A stretch of DNA of 52,864 nt from JAPLXD01 sp043802865. Lineage in GTDB: Bacteria > Patescibacteriota > Minisyncoccia > Moranbacterales > UBA11712. The notes under the pieces were generated by a model. That model did no database searches, was not told the origin of the DNA, and worked only from the letters and a program-made list of their open reading frames with translations. This document shows positions 39,188 to 47,221 of this stretch, one piece after another (the stretch's first letter is position 1; the number at the start of each line of letters is the position of its first letter). The DNA is taken from assembly GCA_043802865.1 (NCBI GenBank), contig JAZDKQ010000031.1, positions 1 through 52,864 on the forward strand, given 5' to 3'. The translations under genes and the position numbers were made by a program.

Positions 39188-40737
39188 TGTGCTGTACGTT
39201 CGGCGACAAAACCGATGTGGAGTGGTTCAAAGAATACAAACTGCCACTTGTTATTTCGCTCGAAAAGTATGGAAAAATGTCGGAACGGGCGAAAAAATAC
39301 GCGGGACTTTCAGTCAAAGATGCGCGCCAAAATGTCATTGAAGATCTGCAAAAGAAAAAACTGCTAATTGGCCAGAAAAAAATCACGCACTCAGTTAATA
39401 TTCACGAAAGATGCAAAAATGAGGTTGAAATCCTGAATTCCAAACAATGGTACATCAAAATTCTCGACAAAAAGAAAAAATTCATCGAACTTGGAAAAAA
39501 AATCAAGTGGCATCCGCCCTTCATGCGGGCGCGCTATGAAAACTGGATCAACAATCTCGGCTGGGATTGGGCAATCTCGCGCCAAAGATTTTTCGGCATT
39601 CCGTTTCCAGTTTGGTATTGCGAGAAATGTGGAGAAGTGAAACTGGCCGATGTTGAAGATCTGCCGGTTGATCCGCTCACCGACAAACCAAAAGGAAAAT
39701 GCGCGAAGTGCGGAGGAACAAAATTCATACCCGAAAAAGATGTGCTCGACACTTGGGCGACCAGTTCCATTTCTCCGCAGCTTGCTTTGCAATTATTTTT
39801 TTCCGAAAAAGATGCGCAAAAAATTATCCCGATGAATCTTCGTCCGCAAGCTCATGACATAATTTCAACTTGGCTTTTCTATACAGTTGTTCGCTCAAAC
39901 TATCATTTTGACAAAATTCCGTGGAAAAATGTCATGATTTCGGGACATGTCCTTGATTCAAAAGGGGGGAAAATGTCAAAAAGTCTTGGCAACGCGGTTG
40001 CGCCGCAAGAAATATTTGAACGATATGGTTCGGACGCTTTGCGCTATTGGTCAGCCGAAAGCAGTTTGGGACAGGATATAAACTATTCTGAAGATGAAAT
40101 AAAAATAGGCAAAAAAACCACGACCAAACTCTGGAATGCCGCCAGGTTCATGGCGATGAACGTGAAAAAAACGGAATTGCTCAAATCTATAGATATAATT
40201 GAGCCGGCAGATGCGTGGATCGTTGACGAGCTGAACAAAACAATTGTGAAAACGACCAAAGCTTTCGAAAACTACGCCTACGCGAAAGCCAAAGAAGAAA
40301 TCGACAGTTTTTTCTGGTCAAAATTCGCGGACTATTATGTCGAGTTTGTAAAATATAGATTCTTCGGAGATGACGCAAAATCGAAAAAAACGGGCGAAAA
40401 AACGATCGCGACCGTATTTTTCAATATCGTGAAACTCTATGCGCCGATCATGCCATTTGTCACAGAAGAAATTTTCCAAACCTATTTTAAACATCTTGAA
40501 AAAGTGAAGAGTATCCACATTTCTAACTGGCCGGAAGAAATAAAATTGAAAAAATCACCTGAAATTTCGGATTTTGAAAACGCGATCAAGGCGGTTGATG
40601 AGATCAGAAAGCACAAAACAAAGCAAAATATTTCTCTTGGAGCGGAAATTGATTCAATTAAACTAAAAACCAAAGTAAATTTGAAGAAATACGGCGAGTT
40701 TTTGAGAAAAGTAGGAAGAGTGGGAAAAATAAATTAA
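39184..40737 (+). CDS. valS: Valine--tRNA ligase, C-terminal fragment (frameshifted)
   Basis: 517 residues continuing the ValRS: CTFGDKTDVEWFKEYKLPL at the start, the rest of the editing domain, WAISRQRFFGIPFPVWYCEKC with zinc-like Cys pairs, the KMSKS motif in KGGKMSKSLGNAVAP, and the anticodon-binding helical domain. The C-terminal tRNA-binding coiled coil of long ValRS is missing or very short. The ATG at 39184 is not a likely true start; coding continues from the upstream ORF. Full length when joined is about 784 residues. Confidence 0.88.
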   Translation: MMCCTFGDKTDVEWFKEYKLPLVISLEKYGKMSERAKKYAGLSVKDARQNVIEDLQKKKLLIGQKKITHSVNIHERCKNEVEILNSKQWYIKILDKKKKFIELGKKIKWHPPFMRARYENWINNLGWDWAISRQRFFGIPFPVWYCEKCGEVKLADVEDLPVDPLTDKPKGKCAKCGGTKFIPEKDVLDTWATSSISPQLALQLFFSEKDAQKIIPMNLRPQAHDIISTWLFYTVVRSNYHFDKIPWKNVMISGHVLDSKGGKMSKSLGNAVAPQEIFERYGSDALRYWSAESSLGQDINYSEDEIKIGKKTTTKLWNAARFMAMNVKKTELLKSIDIIEPADAWIVDELNKTIVKTTKAFENYAYAKAKEEIDSFFWSKFADYYVEFVKYRFFGDDAKSKKTGEKTIATVFFNIVKLYAPIMPFVTEEIFQTYFKHLEKVKSIHISNWPEEIKLKKSPEISDFENAIKAVDEIRKHKTKQNISLGAEIDSIKLKTKVNLKKYGEFLRKVGRVGKIN

Positions 40738-40739
40738 CT

Positions 40740-40840
40740 TGTCATCCTGATGTTTCGACATTTTGTCGGAACGAAGGATCTCGTCAAAATTTGCACGGGA
40801 TTCTTCCCCCGCCGCCTTTAGCGGCGGAGTCAGAATGACA
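40740..40840. repeat. Intergenic palindromic repeat between valS and ispH
   Basis: TGTCATCCTGA (40740-40750) and TCAGAATGACA (40830-40840) are terminal inverted repeats with one mismatch. Inside are TTTCGACATTTTGTCGGAA and CCGCCGCctttaGCGGCGG hairpins and GAAGGATCTCGT, shared with the repeat at 15540. It fills nearly the whole gap. Confidence 0.75.
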
Positions 40841-40847
40841 GCATTAT

Positions 40848-41687
40848 ATGAAAATAACCATCGGCAAGCATTCTGGTTTTTGTTTCGGCGTGAGGCGCGC
40901 CTATGATTTGACATGCGTCAATTCAAAAGATTGCGATGATGTTTTCATCCTTGGCAAGCTTGTTCACAACAATGACGTTTGCCAAGATTTGTATAAGCGC
41001 GGGATCAAGGAAATCAAAGCCTTGTCTGATATCAAAGATGGGACAGTGATCTTTACCGCGCATGGTGTCGGACCGGGTTTCTATGAAAAAGCGAGCGCGA
41101 GAGGGCTCAAGATCATCGACACGACCTGTCCAAAGGTGATGAAGGCACAAAGACTGGCCAAAAATTATACTGAAAAAGAATATGTCGTTCTGGTTTTCGG
41201 CGATAAAAACCACAAAGAAGTGAAAAGTATTTTTGAATGGTCGGGAAGAAAAGCAAGAGTAATCGGCAGTTTTGAGGAAATAAAAAAAATAAATCTCAAT
41301 AAGACCAAAAAATACTGTCTCATTTCGCAGACAACCCAAAATGTCGAAGAGTTCAAAAAAATCATCGCCTATCTCAAAAAAAATCTCAAAAATTTTGTTT
41401 TTTTCAATACAATCTGCCCATCGACGAACGATCGCCAAAAAGAAGTGCGTGCTCTCGCCAAAAACAATGACGTCGTGGTCGTGATTGGTGGAAAAGACAG
41501 CGCCAACTCGAGAATGCTGTATGAAATCTCAAGAGCGATAAATAAAAAAACATATTTCATTGAAAATGCCAGGCAATTGAAGAAAAACTGGTTTAATGGT
41601 ATAAAAAGAACAGCTATATCAGCAGGAGCATCCACACCCGAGTGGATAATTGAAGAAGTTATCAATAAAATAAATTCACTTGCATGA
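40848..41687 (+). CDS. ispH: 4-hydroxy-3-methylbut-2-enyl diphosphate reductase
   Basis: 279 residues. The three iron-sulfur Cys are in place: C12 (SGFCFGVRRA), C94 (DTTCPKV) and C190 (NTICPSTNDRQ). Conserved substrate His and Glu appear in LVHNN, FTAHGV and NHKEV (HPEV in most). It makes IPP and DMAPP in the last MEP step. No other MEP gene is in the window. It overlaps proS by 4 bases. Confidence 0.93.
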   Translation: MKITIGKHSGFCFGVRRAYDLTCVNSKDCDDVFILGKLVHNNDVCQDLYKRGIKEIKALSDIKDGTVIFTAHGVGPGFYEKASARGLKIIDTTCPKVMKAQRLAKNYTEKEYVVLVFGDKNHKEVKSIFEWSGRKARVIGSFEEIKKINLNKTKKYCLISQTTQNVEEFKKIIAYLKKNLKNFVFFNTICPSTNDRQKEVRALAKNNDVVVVIGGKDSANSRMLYEISRAINKKTYFIENARQLKKNWFNGIKRTAISAGASTPEWIIEEVINKINSLA

Positions 41688-42916
41688 AACAATCTCAACT
41701 TTTCACCAAAACTCAAAAAAACGCGCCCAAGAATGAGACGAGTCTCAACGCCCAGCTTTTGATTCGGGGAGGATTTGTCGACAAACTGATGGCGGGTGCC
41801 TATACGATCCTTCCGCTTGGATTTCGCGTGCTGAAAAAGATCGAGCAGATCATCCGCGAAGAGATGAACGCTATCGGCGGGCAGGAAATTTTCATGCCGT
41901 CGCTTCAGCCCAAAGAAAACTGGGAAAAAACAGGAAGATGGAGCACAATGGATGATCTCTATAAAGTGAAAGACGCGAGCGACCGTGAATTTGCCCTTGG
42001 GCCGACGCACGAGGAAATCATTTCGCCTCTCATGAAAAAATTCGTGAATTCATACAAAGATTTGCCTTTCGCCGCCTATCAATTCCAAAACAAATTCCGG
42101 ATGGAGCTCCGAGCCAAATCGGGCATTTTGCGCGGGCGCGAGTTTGTCATGAAAGACCTGTATTCATTTCACATCAGCCAGGAAAACCTGGATGAATATT
42201 ATGAAAAAGCCAAAATAGCCTACAGAAATATTTTTGACCGCGCTGGCATCGGCGAAAAAACATTCCTGACTTTCGCGTCCGGCGGATCATTTTCGAAATA
42301 TTCGCATGAATTTCAAACGCTCACTTCGGCCGGAGAAGATACTATACACATCTGCAACAAATGCGGCATGGCAATCAACAAAGAGATAAAAGAAGAAACT
42401 CCCGAGTGTCCTGAATGCAAAAGCAAGGATTTTCGCGAGGAAAAAGCCGTTGAAGTGGGAAATATTTTTAAACTGGGGACGAAATACAGCGCCCCGTTTG
42501 ATCTCATAGTCACAACCGAAAAAGGCGAAAAGGTGCCGATCATTATGGGATGCTATGGAATTGGCCTCCAACGCCTTATGGGAACAATTGTCGAGCTCTG
42601 CAGCGATGAAAACGGCATCAGCTGGCCGGAATTTGTCGCGCCTTTTCAGGTTCATCTGATCAGCCTCGGAAAAAACGAAGAAGCCGAAAAAATATACAGT
42701 GATCTTGAGAAAAACAATATCGAAGTTTTGTATGACGACCGCGAAGACACAAGCGCCGGGGGAAAATTCGCCGACGCGGATCTCATCGGCATCCCGTGGC
42801 GCATGGTGGTCAGTCAAAAATCCCTCGCCGGCGGGGGAGTGGAAGTGAAAAAAAGAAACGAAAAAGAAAGCGAGATCGTTGAAATTGACAAATTAAGCAG
42901 TTTGATAAAAAAATAA
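41684..42916 (+). CDS. proS: Proline--tRNA ligase, short form without editing domain
   Basis: 410 residues. Class II motif 1 region GAYTILPLGFRVLKKIE, motif 2 (QFQNKFRMELRAKSGILRGREFVMKDLYSF), a small Cys-x2-Cys pair (CNKCG, CPECK) in place of the large editing insertion, motif 3 (MGCYGIGLQRLMG), and the C-terminal anticodon domain (VLYDDREDTSAGGKFADADLIG). Bacterial ProRS with the INS editing domain is about 570 residues, so hydrolysis of Ala-tRNA-Pro must be done otherwise or not at all. Confidence 0.94.
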   Translation: MKQSQLFTKTQKNAPKNETSLNAQLLIRGGFVDKLMAGAYTILPLGFRVLKKIEQIIREEMNAIGGQEIFMPSLQPKENWEKTGRWSTMDDLYKVKDASDREFALGPTHEEIISPLMKKFVNSYKDLPFAAYQFQNKFRMELRAKSGILRGREFVMKDLYSFHISQENLDEYYEKAKIAYRNIFDRAGIGEKTFLTFASGGSFSKYSHEFQTLTSAGEDTIHICNKCGMAINKEIKEETPECPECKSKDFREEKAVEVGNIFKLGTKYSAPFDLIVTTEKGEKVPIIMGCYGIGLQRLMGTIVELCSDENGISWPEFVAPFQVHLISLGKNEEAEKIYSDLEKNNIEVLYDDREDTSAGGKFADADLIGIPWRMVVSQKSLAGGGVEVKKRNEKESEIVEIDKLSSLIKK

Positions 42917-42926
42917 AATAATTTCA

Positions 42927-43661
42927 ATGGACACCCAAAAAACACCAAAAGAAAATCAAAACATCACTCTCGACAAAAAATCCAAGATACTTTTTGCGGT
43001 CATCGGAATTTTGATCATTGGCTCGGTCGCTGTGACTTTTTGGCGCTATATGATCAAGCGCGATTATATCGTCCAAGCCCAAACCGATTGCGATCCGGAA
43101 TCGGAAGCCTGTTTTGTTTGGGAGTGCGACCCGGCCTCGGATGAAGAAGGCTATGCTTGCACCGGCGATCCGGAAAGTGATATCTGGTATTATAAAATAG
43201 TCCATCGCAACGCCAAAAATATTCCCGACTGCGATCCGAACAACGAAGATTGCACGGCTCTCGTCTGCGATCCGGGAGAAAAAGACTGCTCTGAAGAGTT
43301 GTGTACCCCGGAAAATGTCCCCGAAGACGAATCCTGCAATGATCCGGAGCAATATCTCATAGACAATCCTCCGGAAGAAGAATGCGCAGAGGATGATGAG
43401 GAGTGTCTGGCTGAAGAAGAATGCGCTGAAGACGATGATGAGTGTTTGGCGGAGCAGGAAGCAATTGAATGCGAAGAGGGCGATGAGGAATGCTTGTCAG
43501 AAGAAGCTACCGACGAAGCTTGCGCGCTCGATGATCAAGAGTGTCTCGATGCCCAGGATTCGGAGGATACGGAAGAAACATGCGCGCCCGATGATCCGAC
43601 TTGTGGTCAAACGCAAGATTCAGACACAAGTCCCGATAGTTCGGTCATCTTGACCCCATAG
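42927..43661 (+). CDS. Single-pass membrane protein with acidic Cys-repeat outer domain
   Basis: 244 residues. A short cytoplasmic start, one membrane span (about 22-42), then ~200 residues that are extremely acidic with regularly spaced Cys, usually 5-6 residues apart (CDPESEAC, CDPNNEDC, CAEDDEEC). From about 150 there are near-exact tandem repeats of the EECAEDDEECLAE type, also visible in the DNA. Cys pairs could form disulfides outside the cell, and the Asp/Glu clusters could bind calcium or other cations. I know similar CDP..E.C proteins from CPR genomes; function unknown. Confidence 0.7.
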   Translation: MDTQKTPKENQNITLDKKSKILFAVIGILIIGSVAVTFWRYMIKRDYIVQAQTDCDPESEACFVWECDPASDEEGYACTGDPESDIWYYKIVHRNAKNIPDCDPNNEDCTALVCDPGEKDCSEELCTPENVPEDESCNDPEQYLIDNPPEEECAEDDEECLAEEECAEDDDECLAEQEAIECEEGDEECLSEEATDEACALDDQECLDAQDSEDTEETCAPDDPTCGQTQDSDTSPDSSVILTP

Positions 43662-43807
43662 TTTGCGTCAAAAGCGACGTAAAAATATTTTATCTGTGTT
43701 TATGCAAACTCGTTTACCGGGCTTGTTTTTTCGCTTTCTGTTTGCTATATTTGAATTACTATCTGCTAAAATAAAGTCTAGCAATCATAATTTCTTAGTG
43801 AAACACA

Positions 43808-45073
43808 ATGGACGCGAACAAAAATTGGGAAATCCTGAAGCAAAATGATCCGGAGGTGTATGACGCTTTGATCGGTGAAGAAAAAAGGGAGCAAAAGGGA
43901 GTGGAGCTCATTCCTTCAGAAAATTATACCTACCCCGAAGTTTTTGCCGCCAATGGCTCGATTCTCACCAACAAATACGCCGAAGGGTATCCGGGCAAAC
44001 GATATTATGGCGGGCAAGAATACACGGACATTATTGAAAACCTCGCCAGGGATCGCGCCAAAGAGCTGTTTCGTTGCGAACACGCCAACGTCCAGCCCCT
44101 TTCCGGATCTCCCATGAACCAGGCCGTGTATTTTGCATTTCTCAATCCCGGCGACACGGTTCTCGCAATGGATCTTTCCCATGGAGGTCATTTGACCCAC
44201 GGCGCGCCTGTTTCGCATATGGGGAAAGTCTTCAATTTTGTCCGCTACAAGACCCATCCGGAGGAAAAGGGAAGAATTGATTTTGAAGAATTGTTGAGAG
44301 TGGCAAAGGAATGCAAACCGAAAATAGTCATGTGCGGATATACTTCCTATCCTCGGGACTATGACTATGCCGATTTCAAGGAGGTGGCCGACGAAGTGGG
44401 AGCGATGACGTTCGCGGACGTCGCGCATATCGGCGGGTTGATCGCGGCGGGAGTGATGAGAAATCCTTTTGATTTTGGTTTTGACGTGGTTTCGACAACG
44501 ACCCACAAATCACTGCGCGGTCCCAGAGCCGGCATGATAATGTGCAAACAGCAATACGCCGCCCAGATCGACAAGTCCGTTTTTCCCGGTCTCCAGGGCG
44601 GTCCGCATATGCAAACGGTCGCATCAATAGCCGTCACGCTGGGCAAAGCGCTTGAACCGGAATTCAAGGAATACGGAAAGCAAATTCTGGCCAACTCAAA
44701 AACTTTGGCTCAAGAACTTATGGATAACGGCGTGAAACTTGTCACGGATGGAACGGACAATCATATGATGGTGGCGAACACGATGCAGAGCTTCGGCATC
44801 GACGGCAAGCTGGCGGAACAAACTTTGGACAAAATTTCCATCACCGTCAACAAGCAGATCATCCCGGATGACCCCAATCCGCCATTGAAACCCAGTGGAA
44901 TCCGACTTGGCACTCCGGCGGCGACAACACGCGGAATGAAAGAAGATGATATGAAAAAATTGGCAGCCTGGATCATCGAAGCATTGAAGAATAATCAGGA
45001 CGAAAGCAATCTGGAGGAAATCAAAAAAGAAGTAGGAAAGTTCTGCGTCAAATTCCCGGTGCCGGGGATATAA
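43808..45073 (+). CDS. glyA: Serine hydroxymethyltransferase
   Basis: 421 residues, normal length. PLP enzyme with the Schiff-base Lys in STTTHKSLRGPRAG. LIPSENYTYPEV, KYAEGYPGKRYYGGQEYTD and GGHLTHGA are present. It makes glycine and methylene-THF from serine. It may be transcribed from its own extended -10 promoter (TGC-TAAAAT ending at 43772). A terminator follows at 45179. Confidence 0.95.
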   Translation: MDANKNWEILKQNDPEVYDALIGEEKREQKGVELIPSENYTYPEVFAANGSILTNKYAEGYPGKRYYGGQEYTDIIENLARDRAKELFRCEHANVQPLSGSPMNQAVYFAFLNPGDTVLAMDLSHGGHLTHGAPVSHMGKVFNFVRYKTHPEEKGRIDFEELLRVAKECKPKIVMCGYTSYPRDYDYADFKEVADEVGAMTFADVAHIGGLIAAGVMRNPFDFGFDVVSTTTHKSLRGPRAGMIMCKQQYAAQIDKSVFPGLQGGPHMQTVASIAVTLGKALEPEFKEYGKQILANSKTLAQELMDNGVKLVTDGTDNHMMVANTMQSFGIDGKLAEQTLDKISITVNKQIIPDDPNPPLKPSGIRLGTPAATTRGMKEDDMKKLAAWIIEALKNNQDESNLEEIKKEVGKFCVKFPVPGI

Positions 45074-45178
45074 AATATAGCTGATTTTATTTTGCCCAAA
45101 CCCCAATCCATGGCCAATGAAACCTTCCATTTCGGCGCGCATCTCACGGCAATTTTCCCCAAAATCGACGCTTCACGC

Positions 45179-45207
45179 AAAAAGGCTTATACAAGACCCT
45201 TTTTTTG
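45179..45207 (+). terminator. Probable intrinsic terminator downstream of glyA
   Basis: AAAAAGG pairs with CCTTTTT across a 13-15-base loop and is followed by more T. The stem is weak but positioned between glyA and the next promoter. Confidence 0.5.
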
Positions 45208-45235
45208 CTTTGTGAAACATCGGGAGATCAACTGC

Positions 45236-45264
45236 TTGACTTGCGCCATTTTTTGGAGTATAAT
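45236..45264 (+). promoter_or_regulatory. Promoter of the membrane protein gene at 45332
   Basis: TTGACT at 45236-45241 and TATAAT at 45259-45264 with a 17-base spacer. Confidence 0.8.
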
Positions 45265-45331
45265 TGAAAGTTAGGTGAAAATAGGGGAATTTTTGCCGAG
45301 TCCCTTGAAAATTTGATAAGGAGGTGTCGCG

Positions 45332-45934
45332 ATGAGCGGTTGGCTGAAAAAAGTCGCCGCGAAATGCGCGGCGCAAAAGGGAAGAATCGCAACTTTAGCA
45401 CTCGGCCACACGGTCTTTCATACCACCGAGCAGATTTTCAATTACGGTATCTATATTCCCGTAATTGGATTTTTGGGCGTAATTTACGGCGGTTGTCTAA
45501 TGACCATGCTTTCCTTTCTGACCTGTTATGGCATCCTTAAATTCTACGACTGGTCCAAAAAAGACTGGCTCGGAATAGAAGTTGTCAAGGATGTGAGGGA
45601 TTTCGGTCCGGAGTGGATCAAGAAGCTTCAAGTGAAGTCTATCCTTGGAAAAATTCTTTGGTGGCCTTTTTCAAAAATCATCTTTTTTGTCCTTTGGTCA
45701 CTTAAAAGGGGTGGAGCCATTGCCTTCTTTGCTCTTAGCATTTACACTGATCCTTTCACTACAACAGTGTATTTTCGCAAAGGATCATTCAATGGCCTGT
45801 TAAAAAAAGACTGGTTTATTTTTGTGGCGAGTGTTCTGCTTGGAAATATCTACTGGATCGGCAGAACTTATCTGATCATCCTCGTTGCAAAATTTGGATT
45901 TAACTACTGGTGGAAAATATTTTTCACCAACTAA
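45332..45934 (+). CDS. Hypothetical membrane protein (CPR-conserved type)
   Basis: 200 residues with two close spans (about 38-72), a polar stretch, a possible span (about 112-135) and a C-terminal span (about 165-187). The FNGLLKKDWFIFVASVLLGNIYWIGR segment is a pattern I have seen in other CPR membrane proteins; no function is known. Strong Shine-Dalgarno AAGGAGGTG, consensus promoter and perfect terminator make a tidy single-gene unit, suggesting high expression. Confidence 0.7.
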   Translation: MSGWLKKVAAKCAAQKGRIATLALGHTVFHTTEQIFNYGIYIPVIGFLGVIYGGCLMTMLSFLTCYGILKFYDWSKKDWLGIEVVKDVRDFGPEWIKKLQVKSILGKILWWPFSKIIFFVLWSLKRGGAIAFFALSIYTDPFTTTVYFRKGSFNGLLKKDWFIFVASVLLGNIYWIGRTYLIILVAKFGFNYWWKIFFTN

Positions 45935-45964
45935 AGCGCGTCTCATTGAGCCGCGCTTTTTCAA
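45933..45964 (+). terminator. Intrinsic terminator
   Basis: AAAGCGCG (45933-45940) pairs with CGCGCTTT (45952-45959) around an 11-base loop, then TTC. The stem begins within the stop codon of the preceding gene. Confidence 0.85.
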
Positions 45965-45966
45965 TT

Positions 45967-46133
45967 TCATTTAACTAATCTCACTCCCGCTTCAAGCAAT
46001 TTTTCAAAATTTCTGTTTTTTCTCCAAACTTCCTGAAGTTTTTTGCGTGGATAATCAAATTTTTATATTTAGTCATCGGATTTTCTCGGATGTATTTTTT
46101 TACAATTTTTTGAGCTTGATAATTTTTTGCAAA
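45967..46133 (-). pseudogene. Possible decayed gene remnant in a 450-base gap
   Basis: The region 45965-46415 has no convincing gene. On the minus strand two short frames read like protein: one ending at 45967 (DYPRKKLQEVWRKNRNFEKL and a few more residues) and one ending at 45981 (KIVKKYIRENPMTKYKNL and beyond). Neither has a good start. They may be remains of a gene. The rest (46134-46360) is T-rich with no feature I can support, except an extended -10 (TGC-TACAAT, 46362-46367) ahead of the next gene. Confidence 0.25.
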
Positions 46134-46415
46134 TTATCTGTCATATGCTTTCTGATAATTCAACCCTCAGTTCCTCTAGAAAATCATTTTAAAAGACAAC
46201 TCTTTTTTTGCTATTTTTTTGCTGTTCCTCTATAATTATGATGAAAAAAAATTATAGTTGGTGGGTTACTCCCTATCCTATCAACATTTTTCATGAAACA
46301 ATACGGCCATATGGATGAGCCAAAAATAGGTTACAGCCTGTTGCTTCCCCCTATTTTATGCTACAATAAAAACGGAGAGGGAATTAGTAGTTATAATAAC
46401 TAGCTGTTTTGATTT

Positions 46416-47210
46416 ATGCCTGAAGCAAACATTGTAAGGGGGAAAGATGGCAAACTGCGACTTGAAAATTTTTACACGCCGCTTGCGGAGGCGAAAAAAG
46501 AAATCCGAAAAAGATGGAAGGATAAGAAGTTAAAAAAAGAAATACTGAAATTTCTAGAAAACGACATACCACCTGTTTTCACAAAAAAGCCAAGAGCAGT
46601 GTTTGCAAGGCATGTAGCGACACCGAATCTCGAGCATCAGTATTTTCAGAGGAAGGCTTGTGCTGCTGAGTTGAATCCACTTTTCTTAGAATATCCAGAG
46701 GATAAATTTGCGCCAGAAAATGCACCGAAATATTATCTAGGAAAAATATTTTTTCTTTACAAAAGGGGGAAAAATGAAGGGTATGTTAGTTCCTGCAAAA
46801 AAATAATAGATTTTGATAAATGCTCCGGTAAGTCAATAAGTAAAATATTTTTAAATCAAGTTAAATTGAAAAAATTAGTTGATTTTCATCATACTATTCT
46901 CGATAAAGCCTTACCCAATTTAGATAGATACGACATTTCAAACTGGTATATGAAAAAAGGAGGAAAACCTGAAAAATACTATAAGTATCTGTTTTCTCTA
47001 TTCATTAGAAATGGCATATTGTTTGAAAATTATTTACTCAATAAAGAAGAAATTGATTTTACAAAAAAAATTATTATACCGTCATTTTCAAAAGTTGAAA
47101 AATGTTTTAATATTAAACCATTGATTGTCAGACTTCTTCCGCAAAAAAATGAAGCTGAACCATTCTGGTATTGGTATTCAGGATCTGTTGAAAAATACTT
47201 TACCCAATAA
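46416..47210 (+). CDS. Hypothetical protein
   Basis: 264 residues, strongly basic in the first 60, no signal peptide or membrane span. Aromatic-rich, with a KYYLGKIFFLYKRGKNEGYV segment and C-terminal EPFWYWYSGSVEKYF. I do not recognise a family. Base composition changes inside the gene: the first ~300 bases look like the window average and the rest is very AT-rich, continuing into the next gene. It ends 11 bases before the histidine kinase, so the two may be co-transcribed. Confidence 0.6.
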   Translation: MPEANIVRGKDGKLRLENFYTPLAEAKKEIRKRWKDKKLKKEILKFLENDIPPVFTKKPRAVFARHVATPNLEHQYFQRKACAAELNPLFLEYPEDKFAPENAPKYYLGKIFFLYKRGKNEGYVSSCKKIIDFDKCSGKSISKIFLNQVKLKKLVDFHHTILDKALPNLDRYDISNWYMKKGGKPEKYYKYLFSLFIRNGILFENYLLNKEEIDFTKKIIIPSFSKVEKCFNIKPLIVRLLPQKNEAEPFWYWYSGSVEKYFTQ

Positions 47211-47221
47211 ATAAAAAATAA

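Noticed and set aside
43378..43450. Tandem DNA repeat as a CRISPR or satellite
   Set aside because: The repeat follows the codon pattern of the acidic Cys-repeat protein and is explained by it.
45092..45274. 60-codon ORF after glyA
   Set aside because: It runs through the putative terminator and the -35 and -10 boxes of the next promoter, so it is unlikely to be coding.
46047..46235. 62-codon plus-strand ORF in the gap
   Set aside because: It is a Phe/Ile-rich product of T-rich DNA with no ribosome binding site, signal logic or family resemblance.
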